Origin: Pustulibacterium marinum
Lineage (GTDB): Bacteria > Bacteroidota > Bacteroidia > Flavobacteriales > Flavobacteriaceae
Assembly: GCF_900116665.1 (NCBI RefSeq)
Contig: NZ_FPBK01000001.1
Coordinates: forward strand, 124,001 to 188,000
DNA: 64,000 bases
Reading direction: 5' to 3'
Every line of letters starts with the position of its first letter. Position 1 is the stretch's first letter. A program made the translations under genes and the position numbers. The notes under the pieces are model-generated. The model was not told the origin of the DNA and made no database searches. It worked only from the letters and a program-made list of their open reading frames with translations. Of this stretch, positions 43,497 to 52,799 are shown piece after piece.

Positions 43497-44954
43497 TTGA
43501 GTGCACTGCAGAAACTTTTTAAAACTACCTTTATATACGGTATTGCAACCGTTTTGCCACGTATTCTAGGGCTTATACTCACACCTTTTTACATCAATGA
43601 ATTAAGAAGTACTGGAAGTTATGGAATCTATTCTTCCTTGATAGTATTTTCAATATTTGGAAATGTGATTTTGTCATATGGGATGGAAACTGCTTTTTTC
43701 CGTTTTATCAATAAAAGTGAACGAAAAGCAGAAGTACAGTCTACAGCGTTGACTGCTCTATTAGTTTCTTCACTTACTTTTTTTGTGGTAGCCTTTTCTT
43801 TACGTGAGGAAATTGCTTTTTGGTTAGAATATAAAGTAGCTTTTATTGGTTATGTAATTGGGATTATGGTGTTGGATGCATTGGTGGTAATTCCTTTTGT
43901 ATGGTATCGAAATCAAAGTATGCCTATTCGTTTTTCAGTGATTAAAATAACCAATGTTTTAATCAATTTTGGGTTGAATCTTTTCCTATTCCTTGCACTT
44001 CCAAAAATTATAGATGATCGTCCTAATTCTTTTTTAAACAATTTCGTTTTTGAAGACCGGGTTCACTATATATTTATTTCCAATTTGGTAGCTAGTGGTT
44101 TAACGCTTCTTATGATGCTTCCATTGTACAAGAGGATTGGTCTCGGATTTGATAAAGTTATTTTTAAAAAGATGTTTCGCTATGCTTTTCCGGTGCTTAT
44201 TGCCGGTATTGCATATTCCATAAATGAAGGTATAGACAGACTTATTTTACGTTATATGGAACCAAATCATATAGCGGATGAAATGGTGGGTATTTATGCT
44301 GGCTGTTATAAGCTTGGAGTTTTTATGGGGCTTTTTGTAACTGCTTTCAAATTGGGAGTAGAACCATTCTTTTTTAGCCAGGCGAACAAAAAGGATGCAA
44401 AAGAAACCTATGCTAATATCACTTTGTACTTTTCTATTTTCGGATCTTTCATTGTGCTTTTTGTAGTGGTATATGCAGATCTTTTAAAGATGATATTAAT
44501 TCCACGCCAAGAATATTGGGTTGGTTTATGGATTGTTCCATTTATTCTCATGGCTAATCTTTGTTTAGGAATTTATCATAACCTTTCAGTTTGGTATAAG
44601 GTGACCGATAAAACTTGGTACGGAGCTTATATTTCGCTTTTTGGAGCTGTAATCACATTGGTTTTAAACTTTTTACTTATTCCGTTAATTCATTACAAAG
44701 GAGCTGCCATTGCAACGCTAGCTGCTTATGCCTCTATGATGTTGCTTTCGTTCTATTTTGGTCAAAAAAACTATAAAATTCCATACAATACCAAAAAAAT
44801 TGGCTTGTATTTAGGAACATCCATGTTATATGCTTGTCTTTCGTTCTATGTTTTTAACAGAAATATATATGTGGGAAGCATTTTTGTTTTTCTATTTTTG
44901 TTGATGATCTATAGCTTAGAAGGAAAAGCACTTAAAAAACTACTCAAAAAATGA
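43497..44954 (+). CDS. Polysaccharide flippase (Wzx/MurJ-like superfamily)
   Basis: A 485-residue membrane protein with about 14 helices; the N-terminus [20 protein letters not shown] is typical of flavobacterial lipopolysaccharide flippases, and [20 protein letters not shown] in the middle is also conserved. It uses a TTG start, since no upstream ATG fits. It overlaps dut by 4 bp. Conserved clustering with dut, the nucleotidyltransferase and the EnvC-like protein suggests a core envelope role distinct from the variable locus at 4784-23837. Confidence 0.8.
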   Translation: MSALQKLFKTTFIYGIATVLPRILGLILTPFYINELRSTGSYGIYSSLIVFSIFGNVILSYGMETAFFRFINKSERKAEVQSTALTALLVSSLTFFVVAFSLREEIAFWLEYKVAFIGYVIGIMVLDALVVIPFVWYRNQSMPIRFSVIKITNVLINFGLNLFLFLALPKIIDDRPNSFLNNFVFEDRVHYIFISNLVASGLTLLMMLPLYKRIGLGFDKVIFKKMFRYAFPVLIAGIAYSINEGIDRLILRYMEPNHIADEMVGIYAGCYKLGVFMGLFVTAFKLGVEPFFFSQANKKDAKETYANITLYFSIFGSFIVLFVVVYADLLKMILIPRQEYWVGLWIVPFILMANLCLGIYHNLSVWYKVTDKTWYGAYISLFGAVITLVLNFLLIPLIHYKGAAIATLAAYASMMLLSFYFGQKNYKIPYNTKKIGLYLGTSMLYACLSFYVFNRNIYVGSIFVFLFLLMIYSLEGKALKKLLKK

Positions 44955-45385
44955 CAATTAATATTATAAATAAATCAAAGCACGCTTTGCCAAATTATGA
45001 AACTGTAGCTTCTGCAGGAATGGATATGCGAGCAAATTTAGAGCAACCAATTACCTTAAAACCTTTGGAAAGAACAATTGTGAAAACAGGTTTGTTCATA
45101 GAGCTTCCTATTGGTTACGAAGCGCAAGTACGCCCAAGAAGTGGATTGGCAGCTAAAAAAGGAATTACTGTTTTGAATGCACCGGGTACTGTTGATGCAG
45201 ATTACCGCGGTGAAATAGGAGTTATTTTGGTAAACCTTTCCAATGATGATTTTATAATTGAAGACGGTGAACGTGTTGCACAGTTAGTTATAGCAAAACA
45301 CGAGAGAGCAGAATGGATAGAGGTTACAGAACTTTCTGAAACGGCTAGAGGCGCAGGAGGTTTTGGAAGTACCGGAACCAAATAA
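44951..45385 (+). CDS. dut: dUTP diphosphatase
   Basis: A 144-residue trimeric dUTPase of normal length. Conserved motifs are AGMDMRAN near the start, [29 protein letters not shown] with the catalytic Asp, GERVAQLVI, and the C-terminal [10 protein letters not shown] that closes over the active site. It hydrolyses dUTP to dUMP and keeps uracil out of DNA. Coupled to the flippase gene by a 4-bp overlap (ATGA). Confidence 0.96.
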   Translation: MTINIINKSKHALPNYETVASAGMDMRANLEQPITLKPLERTIVKTGLFIELPIGYEAQVRPRSGLAAKKGITVLNAPGTVDADYRGEIGVILVNLSNDDFIIEDGERVAQLVIAKHERAEWIEVTELSETARGAGGFGSTGTK

Positions 45386-45426
45386 GAAAATAGCTAAAAA
45401 AACACTCCCAATTTTTTTAATTTAGA

Positions 45427-46437
45427 ATGAAGATAATAGTACCAATGGCAGGTCGTGGATCACGACTTCGCCCTCATACATTAACAGTTCCAAAACCATT
45501 AATTCCTATTGCCGGGAAACCAATTGTTCAAAGATTGGTAGAAGAAATAGCCGATGTAATGAAGCAAGAACTAGAAGAAATTGCGTTCATCATTCAGGAA
45601 GATTTTGGAAAAGAAATTGAGAACCATTTATTAGACGTTGCAGCAAGTCTTAATGCAAAAGGTGTAATTTATTATCAAGATAAACCACTTGGAACCGGGC
45701 ATGCCATTATGTGCGCTCAAAAATCCTTGGATGGACCATGTGTTATTGCCTATGCCGATACACTTTTTAAAGCAGATTTCAATTTAGATGAATCAGCTGA
45801 TTCTGTAATTTGGGTTAAGCAGGTTGAAAATCCAAAAGCCTACGGAGTTGTAGAGCTTAACGAGGAAAAAGAAATTACTGGTTTAGTAGAAAAACCGCAA
45901 GAGTTTGTTTCAGATTTGGCAGTGATTGGTATCTATTATTTTAAGCAGGGCGAAGTTTTAAAAGCAGAACTTCAAAAAGTATTGGATAACAATATTATTC
46001 ATGGCGGAGAATACCAAATAAACGATGGTATCAAAGCAATGATGGAAAAAGGTATGAAATTTGTTCCCGGAAAAGTGGATGAATGGATGGATTGCGGAAA
46101 TAAAAATATTACGGTAGATACTAATAACAGAATGTTACAGTTTTTACATAAAGACGGACATTCATTAGTGGCAGAATCAGTTACCATTAAAAATTCTGAA
46201 ATTATTCCGCCTTGTTATATTGGTGAAGATGTGGTGTTGAAAAATGTAACCATTGGTCCAAATGTATCTTTAGGAGATGGTTGTGTAGTGGAAGATGCTA
46301 CAATCAAAAACAGTTTAATTCAGAGTTTTGCAACTATTAAAAATGCAAATTTAGACAACGCCATGATAGGAAATCATGCTACTTTCGATGGTAATTTTAC
46401 CAGTGTGAGTATAGGTGATTATTCAGAATTGGTTTAA
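45427..46437 (+). CDS. Sugar-phosphate nucleotidyltransferase with hexapeptide tail
   Basis: A 336-residue protein. The N-terminal pyrophosphorylase motif is PMAGRGSRLRPHTLTVPKPL, with DKPLGTGHAI and VEKPQE later, followed from about residue 245 by left-handed beta-helix repeats (IPPCYIGEDVVLKNVTIG). This layout is found in GlmU-like, thymidylyl- and mannose-1-phosphate transferases; the exact sugar and nucleotide cannot be assigned. It lies between dut and the TPR gene in a conserved flavobacterial cluster and would feed a core glycan pathway. Confidence 0.85.
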   Translation: MKIIVPMAGRGSRLRPHTLTVPKPLIPIAGKPIVQRLVEEIADVMKQELEEIAFIIQEDFGKEIENHLLDVAASLNAKGVIYYQDKPLGTGHAIMCAQKSLDGPCVIAYADTLFKADFNLDESADSVIWVKQVENPKAYGVVELNEEKEITGLVEKPQEFVSDLAVIGIYYFKQGEVLKAELQKVLDNNIIHGGEYQINDGIKAMMEKGMKFVPGKVDEWMDCGNKNITVDTNNRMLQFLHKDGHSLVAESVTIKNSEIIPPCYIGEDVVLKNVTIGPNVSLGDGCVVEDATIKNSLIQSFATIKNANLDNAMIGNHATFDGNFTSVSIGDYSELV

Positions 46438-46446
46438 TTTTTTGAA

Positions 46447-47397
46447 ATGATAAAAAATCGGTTTTACATAGTATTTTTTCTCTTTTGTGTGGTGAGCATA
46501 CCAAAGCTTTCTGCTCAGAACGAAGATGAAAATGCCGATGTAACAACCGAACAAGTAGAAGATGCTTTTCAGGAGAACTTTTTTGAAGCTATGCGAGAGC
46601 GCGCTATTGAAAATTACGATAAAGCCATTGACTATCTTAAAAAATGTAAAGAGCTAGATCCAGAAAATGCAACGGTAGATTTTCAATTGGGTAGAAATTA
46701 TTATTCACTGAAATCTTATGAACAAGCCGAAAATTATTTTTTGGCCGCTATTGAAAAAGATCCGGATAATCGTTGGTTTTCAGAAGCGCTGTTAGATGCT
46801 TATCAAGCTGAAAATAAAACAGACGAAGCTATTGAAGTTGCTGAAAATTTGGCTCAAAGAAATGATGCTTTTAAAAAAACATTGGTATTGCTGTACGCAA
46901 GGTCAATGGATTATGATAAAGCTTTGAAATTACTAGATGAGTTAGATAATCTATATGGAACTTCCTCTGCGAGAGAAAAGCAGCGAATGCGCTACAAAGC
47001 TTTTCAAAAGCATCAGGCAAAAATGGAAAATGAAATTAAAGTAATTGAGGCCGAAGCAGATGAAACCACTTCCGAAGAAGAAAATCCGGTAGAACAGCTT
47101 CAGCAAGAAATGAGTAGTTTGCTAAAAAATAAAGATTATAAAAAGTTGCTTGAAACAAGTGATTCAGCATTAGAAAGCTATCCGTCGCAATCTATTTTCT
47201 ATTTTATGAATGGTGTTGCGCATGAGAATTTGGGCGCTTATAACAAAGCTATTTCGTCTTTAGAAAATGCACTCAGTTTTTTAATAGATGATATTGTATT
47301 GGAAAAGCAAATTTATGCTGAGTTAGCAGCTTGCCATAAAAAGCTGGGAAACCTTCAAAAAGAACAAGAATACCTTCAAAAAGCAAAAAATATATAA
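46447..47397 (+). CDS. Periplasmic tetratricopeptide repeat protein
   Basis: A 316-residue protein with a signal peptide (cleavage after LSAQ, near residue 23). TPR units are visible from about residue 45, with AIDYLKKCKELDPENATVDF and LGRNYYSLKSYEQAENYFLA, and another set near the C-terminus. A charged linker rich in Glu lies near 195-220. TPRs mediate protein contacts, so this may be an assembly factor for the envelope proteins encoded next to it. Coding sequence starts 9 bp after the nucleotidyltransferase and ends 4 bp before the DUF4292 gene. Confidence 0.82.
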   Translation: MIKNRFYIVFFLFCVVSIPKLSAQNEDENADVTTEQVEDAFQENFFEAMRERAIENYDKAIDYLKKCKELDPENATVDFQLGRNYYSLKSYEQAENYFLAAIEKDPDNRWFSEALLDAYQAENKTDEAIEVAENLAQRNDAFKKTLVLLYARSMDYDKALKLLDELDNLYGTSSAREKQRMRYKAFQKHQAKMENEIKVIEAEADETTSEEENPVEQLQQEMSSLLKNKDYKKLLETSDSALESYPSQSIFYFMNGVAHENLGAYNKAISSLENALSFLIDDIVLEKQIYAELAACHKKLGNLQKEQEYLQKAKNI

Positions 47398-47401
47398 TTG
47401 T

Positions 47402-48178
47402 ATGAAATACATTTCGCGAGTAGTAATTGCACTTTCTATAATTACCATGGCTTATTCGTGTAAGCCAAAAAGCGTTATTGGAGAAGGAACCGTGAACAAT
47501 AGTCTTACGGCTAAGAAGATCATCAAAAATCATTATATAAACGATTTGGAGTTTGAAACAATTCGTGGTAAAATGAAAATTAGATTTGATGATGGCGATA
47601 ATTCCCAATCTTTTGGAGTAAATGTTCGTATAGAAAAAGATAAAACTATTTGGTTGAGTGAGTCTTTTTTAGGAATGGTAAAGGCTTACATTACGCCAAC
47701 TCATGTTTCTTTTTATAACAGAATAGACAACACATATTTTGACGGCGATTTCTCTTATATTAGTAAAATTCTAGGAACAGAAATCGACTTTGAAAAGTTA
47801 CAGAATGTATTGATCGGTCAGGCAATTTTTGATCTGAAAGAAGATAAATACACTGTTAACATTGTTGACAACAGATACCAATTGAAACCGGAAACTGATA
47901 TGGTTTTGTTCAAGCGTCTTTTCCAAATTGAACCAAAATATTATAAAATGGCGCTACAACAAGTAGCACAGCCGGCGGAATCTAGAGTTTCTAGTATTTC
48001 TTATGATTCGTATGAAGATATTGATGGTCAACCTTTTCCTAGTAATTTAACTGTTACTGTAGAAGAACCAGGTAAAAAAACGATCATTGGTATAGAATAT
48101 AAAAACGTTGAATTCAACCAAAAAGTGACCTTTCCGTATAATGTACCTAGCGGTTACGATAGAATTATGCTTGACTAA
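47402..48178 (+). CDS. DUF4292 lipoprotein
   Basis: A 258-residue lipoprotein with the lipobox IITMAYSC (Cys20). The body has a LolB-like or LolA-like feel: repeated beta-strands with amphipathic patterns, such as FETIRGKMKIRFDDGDN and VRIEKDKTIWLSES, and it belongs to DUF4292 as I recall it. A role in lipoprotein or lipid transport across the periplasm is suggested by the fold similarity but unproven. It lies between the TPR gene and the EnvC-like gene with gaps of 2-4 bp. Confidence 0.78.
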   Translation: MKYISRVVIALSIITMAYSCKPKSVIGEGTVNNSLTAKKIIKNHYINDLEFETIRGKMKIRFDDGDNSQSFGVNVRIEKDKTIWLSESFLGMVKAYITPTHVSFYNRIDNTYFDGDFSYISKILGTEIDFEKLQNVLIGQAIFDLKEDKYTVNIVDNRYQLKPETDMVLFKRLFQIEPKYYKMALQQVAQPAESRVSSISYDSYEDIDGQPFPSNLTVTVEEPGKKTIIGIEYKNVEFNQKVTFPYNVPSGYDRIMLD

Positions 48179-48180
48179 AC

Positions 48181-49434
48181 ATGACAAGAACACTTCAAAC
48201 ATATATTTGTAGTATAGCCTTTATCTTTTTGGCAATAGGTAGTGGTTTTTCTCAATCAAAAGAGCAAAAAGCACTGGAGCAAAAGCGTAGCGATTTGATG
48301 AAAGAAATAAATCAAATTCAGCAATTGCTGCAAGAACAAGGAAAAGAAAGAAAGTCCTTGGCTACCGAAATTGAAGGGTTGAACAAGAAGATTAGTGTTC
48401 GTCAAGAATTGATAAAAGTTACCAATCAACAAGCTAATTTGTTGAGTAGAGAGATCAATAACAATCAAAGAAATATTGAAAAATTACGTTCAGAATTGCA
48501 AGTGCTGAAAGAAGACTATGCAAAAATGATTCGTAAATCATATCGAAACAAATCCAAGCAAAACAGGTTGATGTTTTTGTTGTCTTCTGAAAGTTTTTTT
48601 CAAGCTTACAAGCGTATGGAATACATGAGCCAGTATCGTGACCATCGCAAAAAACAAGGTTTGGCTATTCAATCTAAAACAGAAGAATTAAAACAATTAA
48701 ATCAATCACTTATTCAACAGCGAAAGGATAAAGAAGTTTTAATTGCTGAAAATAGAAAAGCTCAAAATTCGCTGGAAGTAGAGCGTAAGCAACAACAAGA
48801 ATTAATTGCATCTGTAAAGAAAAAGGAAAGTGGATATTTGGCGCAAATAAAAACCAAACAACAAGAAGCAGATCGTCTTGAAAAAGAGATTCAGCGTTTG
48901 ATTAGAGAAGCGATTGCCGAAAGTAGAAGAAAAGCTGAGGCAGAAGCTAGAAAGTCTGGTAAAACCGTTGAAAAAACGGCTAGTAATCAATTTGCATTAA
49001 CTCCGGAAGATAAAATGATTGCTAATAACTTTGCGGCTAACAAAGGGCGTTTAATTTGGCCTGTGGAGCGCGGAGTGGTTTCTCAAGGATATGGAGAATA
49101 TTCAGATCCGGTTTATCCTGGAGTAAAACATTTGAATAATGGTGTAAATATTGTAACAAACGAAGGAGCAGATGCTCGCGCCGTTTTTGAAGGAGAGGTT
49201 ATGAATATTATGGTGATTAATAACAAAGCAACCATTTATATTCGTCATGGTAATTTTATAACCACCTATTCAAACCTTTCGAAAAGTTATGTGAGAAAGG
49301 GAGATAAAGTTGCGGCAAAGCAAGCTTTGGGTCAAGTATTTACGAGTAGAACTACTGGAAAAACCGAAATGAAATTTCTTATTTATAAAAACACCATAAA
49401 ACTTAACCCAGAACTTTGGATTGCAAAAATGTAA
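48181..49434 (+). CDS. EnvC-like murein hydrolase activator (degenerate LytM)
   Basis: A 417-residue secreted protein: signal peptide (to about 24, ending GFSQ), a long coiled coil to about 265 rich in Gln, Glu and Lys, then a LytM domain. The zinc ligands are lost: the HxxxD position reads NNGVN, and the HLH position reads EMKF. This pattern marks an EnvC-type activator of amidases, acting in daughter-cell separation, rather than a peptidase. It is the last gene of the operon starting at 43497. Confidence 0.88.
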   Translation: MTRTLQTYICSIAFIFLAIGSGFSQSKEQKALEQKRSDLMKEINQIQQLLQEQGKERKSLATEIEGLNKKISVRQELIKVTNQQANLLSREINNNQRNIEKLRSELQVLKEDYAKMIRKSYRNKSKQNRLMFLLSSESFFQAYKRMEYMSQYRDHRKKQGLAIQSKTEELKQLNQSLIQQRKDKEVLIAENRKAQNSLEVERKQQQELIASVKKKESGYLAQIKTKQQEADRLEKEIQRLIREAIAESRRKAEAEARKSGKTVEKTASNQFALTPEDKMIANNFAANKGRLIWPVERGVVSQGYGEYSDPVYPGVKHLNNGVNIVTNEGADARAVFEGEVMNIMVINNKATIYIRHGNFITTYSNLSKSYVRKGDKVAAKQALGQVFTSRTTGKTEMKFLIYKNTIKLNPELWIAKM

Positions 49435-49438
49435 ATCC

Positions 49439-50263
49439 TTACTTTTTAGGTAAAAGATCTATAGATTTCATGTAATTGATGAGTAATGTAAATGCAGGTT
49501 TTACCATTTCACCATGGTTTAAACCTTGTAATTCTTTGATTTGAATATCCTCGTGTCCGGCAACTTTCATCATTCGGTAGAAATAGGCATTTTCCTCATA
49601 ACGTCCTAGCATTTCTACTTCTCTACCGCCTGTGATTAATAAAATTGGAGGAGCATCTTTTCTAACGTGAAATAAAGGTGCGTATTTATCTATTATGGGT
49701 TGTGTACCCGCTATTCCTTGTTCTTTTCTTGTGGTAAAATGAGTGATGGTGTGGCCACTAAATGGAATCAAAGCTGCAATGTCATTTGCATCTATATCAT
49801 ATGTTGCTAAATAACTTTTGTCCATAACAACCATCATATCCAAATAACCACCTGCAGAATGTCCGCTCAGTACTATTTTTTTTGGATCTCCGTTATACTC
49901 GCTGATATGCTTAAAAACCCAAGCAGTAGCTGCAGCTGCATCTTCTATAAATGCAGGTGTTTTCACTTTTGGAGAAAGTCTATAATTTACTCCAACTATA
50001 ATGGCTCCTTTCTCTTTTAATTCAGAAGGAATTTCTTTGTGACCAAATTCCAATCCTCCGCCGTGAAACCATATAATTGTTGGTACAGCTTCTAGATTTT
50101 CAGGGTAATAAATGTCTAGTTTACATCGTTCCTTTTCATATTCGGTCAGGTTTTTTCCTGTTTTATAGGCAATGTTTTCAACGGTTTTATAGGTTGTTTG
50201 AGCAAATACAGAAACAAATGTGAAATACACAAAAGCAACTGTTAGAAATTGTTTAATGTTCAT
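49439..50263 (-). CDS. Secreted alpha/beta hydrolase (carboxylesterase-like)
   Basis: A 274-residue protein with a signal peptide (to about residue 21, ending SVFAQ). The oxyanion-hole motif HGGG is near residues 67-70, the nucleophile elbow GHSAGG near 134-139, the acid residue in GREVEM and the catalytic His in GLNHGEMV. This is the hormone-sensitive-lipase-like group, active on short acyl esters, probably in the periplasm or outside the cell. It is convergent with the EnvC-like gene, 4 bp apart. Confidence 0.85.
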   Translation of the reverse strand: MNIKQFLTVAFVYFTFVSVFAQTTYKTVENIAYKTGKNLTEYEKERCKLDIYYPENLEAVPTIIWFHGGGLEFGHKEIPSELKEKGAIIVGVNYRLSPKVKTPAFIEDAAAATAWVFKHISEYNGDPKKIVLSGHSAGGYLDMMVVMDKSYLATYDIDANDIAALIPFSGHTITHFTTRKEQGIAGTQPIIDKYAPLFHVRKDAPPILLITGGREVEMLGRYEENAYFYRMMKVAGHEDIQIKELQGLNHGEMVKPAFTLLINYMKSIDLLPKK

Positions 50264-50305
50264 TTTGAGATTGAATTTTTATATGATTCTCAAATGTACA
50301 CTTTT

Positions 50306-50986
50306 TTATGCGATTTTATCTTTGGAAAATTCATGCGATTTGTAGGTATAACAAATAGGTTTTCCAGTGGGCAGTTCAAGATTTGGAATATCCTCTTGTG
50401 CAATATTTTCAATTTCCATGATGATAGATCTCAAACTGTTTCCGTGGGCACTAATTAGAATGTTTTTATCATGTTCTAACTGCGGAATAATTTCATTTTT
50501 GAAATACGGAATTGTTCTTTCTGAAGTGTCTTTCAAACTTTCTCCGTTTGGTGGAGGAGTGGCAAAACTTCTACGCCATTGATGAACTTGTTCTTCGCCA
50601 AATTCTTCTACCATCTCTTGTTTGTTTTTACCTTGGAGTTCACCATAATAGCGTTCGTTCAAATGCCAATCTATGAATACAGGAAGCATTTCATGTTGAG
50701 TTTTTTCACTATAAATGGTGGTCCATTCTTTCATTTTTCCTTTTTTATGAACTATTTCGGGAGTTTTTTGAGAAGTGTTTTCTGCTAGTAATAGCATAGC
50801 AGTTTCAATAGCCCTAATTTGGGTGGAAGTGTATACAATATCAAAAGGAACAGATGCCAGGCTTTTCCCAGCTTTCATAGCTTCTTCGATCCCTTTATCT
50901 GTTAATGGAATATCTACCCAGCCAGTAAATAGATTTTTCTTATTCCAATCCGATTGTCCATGACGAACCAAAACTAATAATCCCAT
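50306..50986 (-). CDS. gpmA: 2,3-bisphosphoglycerate-dependent phosphoglycerate mutase
   Basis: A 226-residue histidine-phosphatase-fold enzyme. The phosphorylated His9 is in LVRHGQSDWNKKNLFTGW; WHLNERYYGELQGKNK and the ISAHGNSLRSII block with the second histidine are also present. It interconverts 3- and 2-phosphoglycerate in glycolysis and gluconeogenesis. It follows the e(P4) phosphatase gene on the minus strand but is separated from it by a strong terminator. Confidence 0.95.
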   Translation of the reverse strand: MGLLVLVRHGQSDWNKKNLFTGWVDIPLTDKGIEEAMKAGKSLASVPFDIVYTSTQIRAIETAMLLLAENTSQKTPEIVHKKGKMKEWTTIYSEKTQHEMLPVFIDWHLNERYYGELQGKNKQEMVEEFGEEQVHQWRRSFATPPPNGESLKDTSERTIPYFKNEIIPQLEHDKNILISAHGNSLRSIIMEIENIAQEDIPNLELPTGKPICYTYKSHEFSKDKIA

Positions 50987-51071
50987 AACTTTTTTATTTC
51001 AAGTTATGACCAAATCATTAAAGTAAATAGAAATTTATAACTGCTTTAGCATAAGTTTAATAGTAGTCATA

Positions 51072-51104
51072 AAAAAAGGGAGAAACTAATTTTCTCCCTT
51101 TTTT
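51072..51104. terminator. Bidirectional terminator after the e(P4) phosphatase gene
   Basis: A 14-bp perfect stem (51072-51085 with 51091-51104), loop CTAAT, with A and T runs forming the outer part on both sides. It ends transcription coming from the phosphatase gene on the minus strand. Confidence 0.9.
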
Positions 51105-51106
51105 AC

Positions 51107-51928
51107 TTAATATGATTTCATTGTTGATTTTATGAGTGAATCTTTTTGAGCATCTGTCCATTTGTAGCTATTCTTATAAAATGCTTTTTCCCAACCTCCA
51201 TAATTAAAATTAGGCAAAACAATGAATTTGTTCCCAAATTGTCCTGAAGCTTTTTCAACGTTTGAATTTCGTTCAGAGCTTGGTTTTGAATCAAAATCAT
51301 GTGAAAAATCACCTAGATTATCGCCAATGTACAATACAACTTCATAGTCCTTAAGCACTTTTTCTCTTCTTTCTGATTTATCGGAAGTAGTTGTTTTTGG
51401 TAGTATATGCCCTATATCAGCATACGGAAAATCAAAATCTTTTAGATTTTTTAATGTTCCTTCAACTTCATCTTCTCCACGATTGGTCACATAGAAAACC
51501 GTAACTCCTCTAGAAGCTGCATAGGAGAAGAAGTTTTTGGAACCGGCCAATGTATCTGCAGTTCCCTTTGCAGTCCAGTTTTTCCAAGATTCACTCTCAT
51601 ATCCTTTTCCTTGAAGACCTTGGTAGACAGAGTTTGGACTATTATCAAGAACTGTTTCGTCTACATCGGTGATAATGGCCAAGGCTTTATTTGCGTCTTT
51701 CTGAAGGGCCTGATCTAATCTTAATTTGGCAATATTATAGGCTTGAAAGCAAAGTGCTTTGTATTCTGCTGCGTTTTGTTGATAAGCAGAAGACCAAAGT
51801 TTTCCGTCAACCATTAAAGAGCTTTCAGTTGTTTCTTTGTGTGTTTCTTTTGGTGGTGGTGTTGAATTACAACTTACCAGTAATGTTGTAATAGTAATAG
51901 CTGAAATTTTAAAAATCTGTTTCATCAT
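51107..51928 (-). CDS. Lipoprotein e(P4) family 5'-nucleotidase (HAD acid phosphatase)
   Basis: About 273 residues from the ATG pair at 51928/51925; a TTG at 51967 is in frame but would read through a terminator. The lipobox is ITTLLVSC. The HAD nucleophile motif is TDVDETVLDNS and a second motif is YVTNRGEDE. In the e(P4) family these surface or periplasmic lipoproteins remove phosphate from nucleotides such as NMN and 5'-AMP. The start codon directly follows the T-tract of the upstream terminator, an odd arrangement. Confidence 0.88.
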   Translation of the reverse strand: MMKQIFKISAITITTLLVSCNSTPPPKETHKETTESSLMVDGKLWSSAYQQNAAEYKALCFQAYNIAKLRLDQALQKDANKALAIITDVDETVLDNSPNSVYQGLQGKGYESESWKNWTAKGTADTLAGSKNFFSYAASRGVTVFYVTNRGEDEVEGTLKNLKDFDFPYADIGHILPKTTTSDKSERREKVLKDYEVVLYIGDNLGDFSHDFDSKPSSERNSNVEKASGQFGNKFIVLPNFNYGGWEKAFYKNSYKWTDAQKDSLIKSTMKSY

Positions 51929-51950
51929 AAAAAAACCGCTATAAGCGGTT
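51929..51950 (-). terminator. Terminator of the thioesterase gene, abutting the next start codon
   Basis: On the minus strand AACCGCT, a 3-nt loop and AGCGGTT form a 7-bp stem followed by a run of T (51935-51929) that runs straight into ATG at 51928. The hairpin would occupy the leader of the phosphatase message, so it may act as an attenuator rather than a full stop. Confidence 0.75.
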
Positions 51951-51959
51951 GGGTATTTA

Positions 51960-52469
51960 TTATTCAAAAATTGCTTTTAGTTCGGTAGCTTCATTGGGTT
52001 TCATTTTACCGGCTAAAACAAGGCTCAATTGTTTGCGTCTCAAAGCGGCATCAAAACGTTCTTGCTCCAAAGGTGTTTCTGGTTGAATAGGAGGAACTGC
52101 TATTGGTTTTCCCGTATCGTCTACTGCTACAAAGGTGTAAATAGCAGAATTTGCTTTGGTACGTTCTCCACTCTCACGATCTTCTATCCAAACATCAATA
52201 ACAGTTTCCATAGAGGATTTAAATGCTCTGGAAACATTTGCTTCTATGGTTAAAACGCTTCCTAGCGGAACAGATCTATTAAAAGAAACATGATTTACAG
52301 AGGCAGTAACTACCACGCGTCTAGAATGTCTTCTGGCGGCAATACTACCGGCTTTATCCATTCGAGCTAATAAATCACCACCAAAAAGGTTGTTCAAAGG
52401 ATTGGTTTCGCCTGGTAAAACAAGGTCTGTCATTACCGTTTTAGATTCACTAGGAGTTTTTGCTTGCAT
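51960..52469 (-). CDS. Acyl-CoA thioesterase (hotdog fold, YciA-like)
   Basis: A 169-residue protein from the ATG at 52469; a TTG two codons earlier is in frame but less likely. The hotdog catalytic block is NPLNNLFGGDLLARMDKAGS, followed by VVVTASVNHVSFNRSVPLGS and a beta-sheet core. It hydrolyses acyl-CoA esters in the cytoplasm. A TATCTTTG promoter element lies 22 bases upstream. It is followed closely by a terminator and the phosphatase gene. Confidence 0.9.
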   Translation of the reverse strand: MQAKTPSESKTVMTDLVLPGETNPLNNLFGGDLLARMDKAGSIAARRHSRRVVVTASVNHVSFNRSVPLGSVLTIEANVSRAFKSSMETVIDVWIEDRESGERTKANSAIYTFVAVDDTGKPIAVPPIQPETPLEQERFDAALRRKQLSLVLAGKMKPNEATELKAIFE

Positions 52470-52490
52470 CTTCAATTATTTGGTTTTGTG

Positions 52491-52498
52491 CAAAGATA
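52491..52498 (-). promoter_or_regulatory. -7 element TATCTTTG for the thioesterase gene
   Basis: The minus strand reads TATCTTTG, matching TAnnTTTG, followed by C as is common in this phylum. No -33 TTG at the standard distance. Confidence 0.55.
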
Positions 52499-52799
52499 AA
52501 GATATTGCTGTGTTGAGATGTAAATAACCGGCAGCTTTTTGGAACCTCCGCTGCCGGTCTTAAAAAAAGGGTTTGGGTCGGAGGAAAACTCTTTAAACGT
52601 TTTACCACTTTCTAAGAATCGGCGAAGGTATCAATTGTTTCTTCAAAAGAATATTTGAAAGCTTTTTTCATGATTTTTTTAACAAAAAAATAAAAAAAAG
52701 GCGATAAAATATACCAGTTGTTGTAAGGATTATAGACGCTATATAAACTTTTACAATAGGTAAAAGTATGTTAATTCCTATAGGGTTTTATAGAAGCTA
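52499..52799 (-). other. Intergenic region with a GC-rich hairpin and a 19-codon frame
   Basis: Roughly 300 bases between the SPOR gene and the thioesterase gene. On the minus strand it holds CTTTTAC/GTAAAAG (a weak stem just after the SPOR stop), a small frame at 52671-52612 that starts MKKAFKYSFEETIDTF and ends after 19 codons, and a 9-bp perfect stem ACCGGCAGC/GCTGCCGGT (52527-52558) with a 14-nt loop. The loop contains CCTCCG, which can instead pair with CGGAGG at 52579-52584. GC content of the stem stands out from the AT-rich surroundings. No T-tract makes it a simple terminator. Confidence 0.45.

Noticed and set aside
51929-51967. TTG start at 51967 for the e(P4) phosphatase
   Set aside because: It would translate through the terminator hairpin and place extra polar residues before the lipoprotein signal peptide.
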